Shown here: piece after piece, positions 1-4,474 of the stretch
How the letters are laid out: every line of letters begins with the position of its first letter
Position numbering within the stretch: the first letter of the stretch is position 1
NCBI GenBank assembly: GCA_030527085.1
Contig: JAUNBN010000068.1
Span: forward strand, 1-7,023
Length of the DNA stretch: 7,023 nucleotides
Origin: Oscillospiraceae bacterium
Lineage (GTDB): Bacteria > Bacillota > Clostridia > Oscillospirales > Ruminococcaceae
Direction: 5' to 3'
Translations under genes and position numbers: made by a program
The notes under the pieces: generated by a model
Database searches by the model: none
What the model saw: only the letters and a program-made list of their open reading frames with translations
What the model was told of the DNA's origin: nothing

Positions 1-612
1 GTAGAGCCCCTGATAAACGCCGTCCATAAAGAGCTCGCAGTAGCGGATGTTCGGAGCCCAGTCCATCAGATCTCCCGCCAGATTGTACATTAGATAGTTG
101 CGGAGCGCGGTCTTGTCCAAAAAGGGCCCGTTGAGCACCCATTCGGAATCTGCGGGCATGCCCATAACGGATATCGAGCGGTGGGTGAGATCCGCCTCGC
201 TGTTAACAAAAGTGAGCCGGTACTGCTTTTTGTCGAAAAAGATAGAGGAGTTGCCCCTGAGCTTTATTAGTGTTTCGCTCGAGAAGGCGAGCTCTCCGTC
301 CAGGTGATTGTGGCCTCCCTCGTTGTCTATAACCGCCAGAGAAACCACTGTTTCATAATCCTGGCTGAGGGCCTGCGCGCCGGTATCGATCACGACGAGC
401 GGCAAATGCGAGCAGAAGCTGCCCTGAGTCAGAAGCCCAAGGCTGTCCACCTGAGATGCGCTCTGCTCAAAGCTGCCGCAGTAGGCCGCGTCCGCGCTCA
501 GCTCGTGGTGATAGCTGCGGCGAACAGTCTGCTCAAAGGGTATGAGCTCGGCGCCAAAGGCGACGGCAAGCATAAGTACAACGCAAAGAATGCATATGAG
601 AGGCTTTCGCAT
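1..612 (-). CDS. CotH family protein (spore-coat CotH kinase-like), N-terminal part only
   Basis: An ATG at 612-610 opens a frame of 204 codons with no stop up to the left edge, so the C-terminal part lies outside the window. A ribosome binding site (GGAGAG, 622-617) sits four bases upstream. Residues 1-24 are a short basic start (MRKP) followed by a hydrophobic stretch (LICILCVVLMLAVAFGAELI), which fits a signal peptide or membrane anchor. The region after about residue 100 looks like the CotH family: IKLRGNSSIFFDKKQYRLTF near residue 120, then MGMPADSEWVLNGPFLDKT, LRNYLMYNLAGDLMDWAPN and a final CELFMDGVYQGLY. In Bacillus subtilis CotH is an atypical protein kinase acting on spore-coat proteins, and related proteins are found in many clostridia. 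The expected catalytic residues would lie past the edge, so kinase activity cannot be judged here. It is the last visible gene of the VTC-DUF4956-CotH operon, 25 bases after the DUF4956 gene. The family call is strong; the function is inferred. Confidence 0.88.
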   Translation of the reverse strand, partial: MRKPLICILCVVLMLAVAFGAELIPFEQTVRRSYHHELSADAAYCGSFEQSASQVDSLGLLTQGSFCSHLPLVVIDTGAQALSQDYETVVSLAVIDNEGGHNHLDGELAFSSETLIKLRGNSSIFFDKKQYRLTFVNSEADLTHRSISVMGMPADSEWVLNGPFLDKTALRNYLMYNLAGDLMDWAPNIRYCELFMDGVYQGLY

Positions 613-637
613 ATATCTCTCCTTTAATAAGTAAGGG

Positions 638-1315
638 CTAGCGGCTGATGTCTTCGTCCTGCGCCACCAGGTTGGCCGCAGTCACCGTCTCCAGCTTATA
701 CAGTCTGGAGCTGATGCTCTCGCCGGCCTCCTTTTCCGCCTGCTCATAGCTGCGGCGTCGGAAGGAGAAAATATACTCTATATCGCTGCCGCTGGTGTTT
801 TTCACCCTCAGCTCGGCGCTTTTTATATAGAGGTAGACTATGGACTCTATCTGCTTCTCCTCCGTTCTCTTGCCGCGGATTATAAGCAGGTAGACGCCCT
901 CGGAGCGAACGCGGCCCAGCAGCAATATAGCTATGAAAACCGCGGCGGAGCCGATTGCCGCCGGCAGATAGAATGAAACGCCGCAGCAGATTCCGACCGC
1001 TATGCACCAGAAAATAAAGGTGGTGTCGCGCGGGTCCTTTATGGCGGTGCGGAAGCGGACGATGGAAAGAGCGCCCACCATGCCGAGGGACAGTGCGATG
1101 TTGTTGGAAATAACGGTCATCACTATGGTGGTAACCAGAGTCATCATCACAAGCGAGGCGTTGAATTTGCGGGAATAGGCCACTCCCGAATAGGTGATGC
1201 GGTAGGCGATGAAAATGCCCATTCCCAAAGCGAAGGCCACCAGCATATTTACAATAAGCTGGCCTGTGTCCAGGTTTGCCTGGTCAGAGAGATAGGTGAG
1301 GATGTAGTCTTTCAT
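638..1315 (-). CDS. DUF4956 domain-containing membrane protein
   Basis: This 225-residue protein starts at an ATG (1315-1313) with AAGGAG at 1329-1324, eight bases upstream. Hydrophobic segments at about residues 18-38, 53-74 and 95-135 suggest three to four membrane spans. The most telling stretch is GALSIVRFRTAIKDPRDTTF (81-100), a basic and polar signature between membrane spans that is characteristic of DUF4956 proteins. The rest (about 136-225) is soluble and probably cytoplasmic, rich in charged residues, with a basic FRRRSYEQAEKEA stretch near 184-196. No catalytic residues are known for the family. DUF4956 genes commonly sit next to VTC-domain and CotH genes in Firmicutes, as here (46 bases after the VTC gene and 25 bases before the CotH gene). 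A membrane partner for the VTC protein is an inference. The length is normal for the family and the gene looks intact. Confidence 0.88.
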   Translation of the reverse strand: MKDYILTYLSDQANLDTGQLIVNMLVAFALGMGIFIAYRITYSGVAYSRKFNASLVMMTLVTTIVMTVISNNIALSLGMVGALSIVRFRTAIKDPRDTTFIFWCIAVGICCGVSFYLPAAIGSAAVFIAILLLGRVRSEGVYLLIIRGKRTEEKQIESIVYLYIKSAELRVKNTSGSDIEYIFSFRRRSYEQAEKEAGESISSRLYKLETVTAANLVAQDEDISR

Positions 1316-1361
1316 AATTATTGCTCCTTGGTTTTGATTTTTCGTCCCTTGTTATACGGAT

Positions 1362-2051
1362 TCATGCGTTCTCACAGCTCATGACATATTTTCCGAAGGC
1401 CTCGGGCAGCTCGTCTACTCCGCGAAGCTGCTCCTTGATGTAGGAGAAGAGAAAGCGGTCGTATTTTATTTCGAGCACTCCCATCGCCTCGTTTGTTAGC
1501 GGAATCAGCAGCGGATTCTCGGCGAAGATATCGGTGCAGCTTCGGGAGAAGCGGATGCCGCTGTCGTAGGTTATTCTGATGTGATTTGTGGGCGCAATAT
1601 ACGCTGTCCGCGCATATTCCACCAGCAGCTGCGGGCGGTAGGCACCGGACATGAGCTCCATTGCGAGGCTTGAAGCGAAGGAGTCGCCCAGTTCCAGCAG
1701 CGCGGAAAAATTGCCCTTTATTATTTCCGAGGCCAGAGCTCTGCTTACAGTGATTCCGGTCTTGCTCTGTTCGAGCCCCGATTTTGCCTTGCGCTCCAGC
1801 TTAAGATATTCGTCCCCGGTGCTGTAGAGGCGCAGGCGTATCTTTTTCCGGTTCTCCAGCCCGTCGCGCGTCGCGTAATAATCCGTTTCAAAGGGCGTGT
1901 CGAAATACAGCGTCCTCACGCGGTATCCGCCCTCGTCCTTGCAAAAGCCGTCCCTTTCCATTATCCCGGAGAGCCTCTCCTCAAGGCGGCGAAAGGCCGT
2001 TCGGGACATTTCATACTTAAGCTCCCTGCGGTAAACCTCCGTAACAGGCAA
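1362..2051 (-). CDS. VTC domain protein (polyphosphate polymerase-like, triphosphate tunnel fold)
   Basis: The protein has the ordered motifs of the VTC domain, a triphosphate-tunnel fold best known from the yeast vacuolar polyphosphate polymerase Vtc4. Numbered from the TTG start proposed here (229 residues), they are RRELKYE (8-14), VRTLYFDT (45-52), RKKIRLRLY (68-76), LKLERK (83-88), VEYARTAY (144-151), RITYDSGIRFS (159-169) and LEIKYD (193-198). The alternating Arg/Lys and Glu residues would line the tunnel that binds phosphate chains and metal. Start choice: a GTG at 2060 lies inside the only good ribosome binding site (GGGAGGTG, 2065-2058), while the TTG at 2051-2049 sits seven to eight bases after it and still leaves the whole domain; TAA at 2069-2067 rules out earlier starts. 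There are no membrane segments, so it is probably cytoplasmic. It is the first large gene of the operon with the DUF4956 and CotH genes. Whether it makes polyphosphate or uses another triphosphate substrate cannot be told. Confidence 0.87.
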   Translation of the reverse strand: MPVTEVYRRELKYEMSRTAFRRLEERLSGIMERDGFCKDEGGYRVRTLYFDTPFETDYYATRDGLENRKKIRLRLYSTGDEYLKLERKAKSGLEQSKTGITVSRALASEIIKGNFSALLELGDSFASSLAMELMSGAYRPQLLVEYARTAYIAPTNHIRITYDSGIRFSRSCTDIFAENPLLIPLTNEAMGVLEIKYDRFLFSYIKEQLRGVDELPEAFGKYVMSCENA

Positions 2052-2057
2052 GATTCT

Positions 2058-2065
2058 CACCTCCC
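2058..2065 (-). promoter_or_regulatory. Ribosome binding site deciding the VTC gene start
   Basis: On the minus strand this reads GGGAGGTG, a near-perfect anti-16S match. It overlaps the GTG at 2060-2058, which therefore could not be read efficiently from it, and it is well spaced for the in-frame TTG at 2051-2049. This is the reason for preferring the shorter start. Confidence 0.65.
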
Positions 2066-2135
2066 ATTAAATGTTTTCTTCAATATTCTTATTCTGTCGG
2101 GCTTCTTCTCCAGACCAGCCGCTGTCGCGTTCCGC

Positions 2136-2243
2136 TCATCCGGAGCTTGCGACCGCTGCGGCAACGACGGCCTGCAGCTCATGCCGTTCGGCATCGGAAA
2201 TGCTTGCGCGTCGTGAAGAATCGGCCGTGTTTCTCTCTTGCAT
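2136..2243 (-). CDS. Small ORF of 35 codons upstream of the VTC gene (unrecognised)
   Basis: An ATG at 2243-2241 follows a purine-rich site (AAGGAAAGGAAG, just upstream) and opens 35 codons ending in TGA at 2138-2136. The product would begin MQERNTADSSRRASISDAER and end VVAAAVASSG: a polar, charged start and an alanine-rich helical end, with no recognised domain. It lies about 28 bases downstream of the start point expected from the candidate promoter at 2278-2305, so it would be the first ORF of the VTC operon transcript. Oddly, the frame stays open after the TGA for another 22 codons (AERDSGWSGEEARQNKNIEE and so on) to TAA at 2069-2067, two codons before the GTG at 2060 and in the same frame as the VTC gene. 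It may be a small gene, a leader peptide, the remains of a longer 58-codon gene, or chance. I do not recognise a family. Confidence 0.35.
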   Translation of the reverse strand: MQERNTADSSRRASISDAERHELQAVVAAAVASSG

Positions 2244-2277
2244 GGCTTCCTTTCCTTGCGAGGGTGATTTGGAGTTT

Positions 2278-2305
2278 ATCATATTTCAGTTAAAAAATCA
2301 GTAAA
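2278..2305 (-). promoter_or_regulatory. Candidate sigma-70/sigma-A promoter for the VTC operon
   Basis: On the minus strand a TATGAT -10 box (2283-2278, five of six consensus bases) follows a TTTACT -35 box (2305-2300, four of six) with a 16-base spacer in AT-rich DNA. It lies directly after the terminator hairpin and its -35 falls in the terminator's T-tract, so the upstream transcript could end exactly where this one is set up. The expected start is near 2271, giving a leader of about 28 bases to the small ORF and about 220 bases to the VTC gene. This rests on pattern matching only. Confidence 0.4.
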
Positions 2306-2324
2306 AAACGCGGAATTTCCGCGT
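2303..2324 (-). terminator. Intrinsic terminator of the res-mod transcript
   Basis: On the minus strand a seven-base stem, ACGCGGA/TCCGCGT with a three-base loop (2308-2324), is followed at once by six T's (2308-2303) and a second T-run at 2297-2292. It lies about 270 bases after the mod stop codon and before the candidate VTC promoter. On the plus strand the hairpin is followed only by AATTTT, so any reverse activity would be weaker. Confidence 0.72.
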
Positions 2325-2411
2325 AATTTTCGAAATTATCTGATTCGCACTTTTTACTGTTTTCCACCGGCGGGAGCCTTATTCCGGCAGTGTCTCCAAA
2401 AGAAAAAGGCC

Positions 2412-2427
2412 AATCTCTTTTGAGATT
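2412..2427 (-). other. Small hairpin followed by a T-rich run
   Basis: The arms AATCTC and GAGATT (six pairs, four-base loop) form a perfect short inverted repeat. Read on the minus strand it is followed by GGCC and then TTTTTCTTTT. This resembles a weak intrinsic terminator but has a low-GC stem and a four-base gap before the T's. It could also simply be part of the wider folded region. Confidence 0.35.
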
Positions 2428-2452
2428 CAGCCCTGAAAGCAATGTCATTAAG

Positions 2453-2495
2453 TCAGGGTATCTTTCCTCGCCTTCGGCGGGGGAAGATACCCTGA
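2453..2495 (+). repeat. 43-base near-perfect hairpin (20-bp stem, 3-base loop)
   Basis: Arms at 2453-2472 and 2476-2495 pair along all 20 positions around a TTC loop. Eighteen are Watson-Crick pairs and two (T2465 with G2483, T2468 with G2480) are G-U wobbles if the RNA is made from the plus strand. In a minus-strand RNA these two become A-C mismatches, so the fold is better on the plus strand. No T-run follows on either side, so it is not a standard terminator. It could be a palindromic dispersed repeat, part of a small RNA, or an mRNA-stabilising 3' structure. Confidence 0.7.
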
Positions 2496-2531
2496 AAATA
2501 CACATAGCCGAACCGGAACAGCGCGCAATAT

Positions 2532-2582
2532 CCCGGAGCTTTCTCCACAGGCAGGCCGAAGATGCACCTGGAAAGCTCGGGG
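2532..2582. repeat. Imperfect stem-loop just downstream of the mod stop codon
   Basis: Arms CCCGGAGCTTTC (2532-2543) and GAAAGCTCGGGG (2571-2582) pair at 11 of 12 positions, with one G-G mismatch. Inside them CAGG (2548-2551) can pair with CCTG (2567-2570), extending the stem across a four-base bulge. It begins ten bases after the mod stop codon on the minus strand. No T-run follows, so it is not an obvious terminator. Confidence 0.5.
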
Positions 2583-2591
2583 TTTAAAAGC

Positions 2592-4412
2592 TCATATCTT
2601 CCAAACGCTTTCGTCCCCGCATATATTGCGGATTTTCAAGCGCAGGGGCTTTTTCTCGGAGCGTATGGCGCCGTCCCAGAAATCCTTTGTCTTTTCGCCG
2701 CCGCGGGCAACGTAGCCCAGCTTGTCTATTTTTACCTCGCTGTCGGAATGCCAAACGCCGCTGTCCGCGGTGCAGTCCAGGCTCAGGTATTCAATGGTCT
2801 CCAGCCCCTCCTCGCTGATTTCAATGGGCTTGAAGGCCTTTTTTTCGTTTAATCTGTTCTTGCCGTTGAACTCCGCGAGCTTGCCGAGCACGCGGTCGCT
2901 GACAAAGCTATCTATAACCACGGCAAAGCCGCCGAACAGGTCGTCCCGCAGCTCTTCTACATGGAATTCGGCGTAGTCCTCAACTACGACCTCGTCCAGA
3001 ACCGCTTTAAGGTCGCGCAGCTCGATTTCGACGGTGGTGCTGTCGTCCTCGTCGATAAATTTTCGTATTTCATCCTCATCGGAGATGTCCACATAGTAGA
3101 CGACGACCTTCTTGACGCTGCTTTCGAGGTCGGGGATGGCCTGATGGATTATGCGGTTCATCAACACCATATCGAGAAGCTTTGTGCTGCTGTCCATCAG
3201 GTTCGGCACATAGACCGGCACCGTGCCCAGGCGGCTGTCGGAGATTGCTCCCTCCCAGAAGGAGTCCAGCGAGTCCTCGTTTTTAAGGCCGGGAATGAGG
3301 GACTTGATTTTCTCCATGGTCTGCACCGGATTGCGGTAGAGCTGGACGCCGTCCCTGATTTCCAGCACATCGAACTGCGCGCCGGCGGCAGCGAGCCGGT
3401 CGCGGGTTGTCTGGACGGAATTGAGGCCGACGTCGCAGTGGATAAAGCGCCGCCCCAGCCGGGCCGCGACGGCCGCCGTCACGCCGCTGCCGCCGAAAAA
3501 ATCGGCGACAAGCATGCCTTCATTGGAGGATGCCTTGATAATACGTTCTAAGAGCGCCTCCGGCTTTTGAGTAGCGTACCCCACCTTTTCTGATGAAAAA
3601 CTCATTATTTGAATCGAGTCCAACTTATCCGCTTCATTGCAGTTCCATGTATCCTCAACGGGTATTCCCTTCCCGTCTGGCGCATTTCCGTCTCTGCGGA
3701 CATAATCACTCGGGTAAGGGATGTACTCCTTATTAAATACGAAGTCGTCGCTCTTTGAATAATAGAAGATCGTCTCATGGTTCCGAATCCAGTTTTTATC
3801 TGCTGATTTATAACCTGATATCCACCCTATTCTCCATATGATCTCCCGCTGAAAGGAATCCTCGCCGAAAATCTCATCCATCAATATTTTTACATAATGC
3901 CCAATATGCCAATCCAGATGCACATAAATACTGGACGTCTCACTCATGACAGACTTAATGGCCATGAGGTTCTCGTACATCCAGTTGAGATATTTCTCCT
4001 TATCCCAAACGTCGCCGTACATCTTCTCCTCAAAGGCCCTCAGCTCGTCTATGTCCAGCTCCCGCTCCGCCTGAGCCATGGCCTCGGCAACCTTTGGATT
4101 GCGGCGGACATAGACCTTTTTCGCGTAATCCGCGCCGCTGGCAAAGGGAGGGTCTATGTAGACCAAATCCACCTGTACGCCCCGCTCCTTCAAATAGGCG
4201 CAGGCGGAGACGCACTCGCCCCGAATTACCAGATTGCCTTCGGCGTTCTCGCCCACGGTCTCCTGCTTCTCCATCTCATAAAGCGGCATTCCCCGCCGCA
4301 GGGTCATGGAGAGCTCGTCCGCGCCCTTGTATTTCAAAATGCGGCTGAAGTTTTGCAGCACAGCCTGGCCCTCTATGGGCTCGGGAACAAAGGGTATGTA
4401 TTTAATCGGCAT
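2592..4412 (-). CDS. mod: Type III-like adenine-N6 DNA methyltransferase (Mod)
   Basis: This 606-residue protein transfers a methyl group from S-adenosylmethionine to adenine in a specific DNA site, marking self DNA. The catalytic motif DPPF is at residues 87-90 (VDLVYIDPPFASG), and the AdoMet-binding motif FFGGSG is at 305-310 (VADFFGGSGVTAAVAARLG). This order, catalytic motif first, defines the beta class to which type III Mod proteins belong. A QKPEALLERII motif (282-292) lies just before the AdoMet motif, and GLNSVQTTRDRL (329-340) after it. The stretch between the motifs (about 183-270) should hold the target recognition domain. The C-terminal third (about 370-606) has an acidic patch (DISDEDEIRKFIDEDD, 442-457) and may serve for dimer or Res contacts. 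Length is near the usual 600-680 residues. The ATG at 4412-4410 has GGAGGT (4426-4421) eight bases upstream. It follows res by 62 bases. Bases 3541-4020 are far lower in GC than the rest of the gene. The recognition sequence cannot be predicted. Confidence 0.92.
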   Translation of the reverse strand: MPIKYIPFVPEPIEGQAVLQNFSRILKYKGADELSMTLRRGMPLYEMEKQETVGENAEGNLVIRGECVSACAYLKERGVQVDLVYIDPPFASGADYAKKVYVRRNPKVAEAMAQAERELDIDELRAFEEKMYGDVWDKEKYLNWMYENLMAIKSVMSETSSIYVHLDWHIGHYVKILMDEIFGEDSFQREIIWRIGWISGYKSADKNWIRNHETIFYYSKSDDFVFNKEYIPYPSDYVRRDGNAPDGKGIPVEDTWNCNEADKLDSIQIMSFSSEKVGYATQKPEALLERIIKASSNEGMLVADFFGGSGVTAAVAARLGRRFIHCDVGLNSVQTTRDRLAAAGAQFDVLEIRDGVQLYRNPVQTMEKIKSLIPGLKNEDSLDSFWEGAISDSRLGTVPVYVPNLMDSSTKLLDMVLMNRIIHQAIPDLESSVKKVVVYYVDISDEDEIRKFIDEDDSTTVEIELRDLKAVLDEVVVEDYAEFHVEELRDDLFGGFAVVIDSFVSDRVLGKLAEFNGKNRLNEKKAFKPIEISEEGLETIEYLSLDCTADSGVWHSDSEVKIDKLGYVARGGEKTKDFWDGAIRSEKKPLRLKIRNICGDESVWKI

Positions 4413-4420
4413 TATAGATT

Positions 4421-4426
4421 ACCTCC
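4421..4426 (-). promoter_or_regulatory. Strong ribosome binding site of mod
   Basis: GGAGGT on the minus strand, eight bases before the mod ATG. Mod therefore has its own strong translation start and does not rely on ribosomes arriving from res, which would help keep methylation ahead of cleavage. Confidence 0.75.
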
Positions 4427-4474
4427 AAAAGTGGGAAGGGCCAAAAGCGCAGTGATATATCTTTCTGAGCGGCG

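Larger units (their letters stand above)
2325..2591. other. Structured intergenic stretch after mod, no convincing gene
   Basis: These 267 bases between the mod stop and the terminator hold at least three inverted repeats, listed separately. On the minus strand a frame stays open from about 2585 to 2290, with an ATG at 2505; on the plus strand a GTG-started frame runs 2390-2587. Neither has a ribosome binding site or a recognisable domain, and the minus-strand frame runs through the strong hairpin and into the terminator. It is best read as a 3' untranslated region or an inserted structured element. Whether it is repeated elsewhere in the genome cannot be seen from this window. Confidence 0.5.

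Noticed and set aside
98..627. Plus-strand open frames opposite the CotH gene
   Set aside because: The minus strand reads as a continuous CotH-family protein over all of 1-612, so these are antisense shadows.
2100..2138. Selenocysteine insertion element after the TGA of the small ORF
   Set aside because: I could not find a convincing stem-loop with the right spacing after the TGA, and the peptide has no redox motif around the position.
2290..2505. Minus-strand 71-codon ORF after mod
   Set aside because: It has no ribosome binding site, runs through the 20-bp hairpin and into the terminator, and has no recognisable domain. It is kept only as part of the structured region.
2390..2587. Plus-strand 65-codon ORF opposite the region after mod
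   Set aside because: It has a GTG start without a ribosome binding site, and its sequence is largely set by the hairpins.
2961..3551. Long plus-strand open frame of 196 codons opposite mod
   Set aside because: It lies fully antisense to mod, which has clear methyltransferase motifs. The frame is open because of the GC-rich codons on the other strand, and it has no domain of its own.
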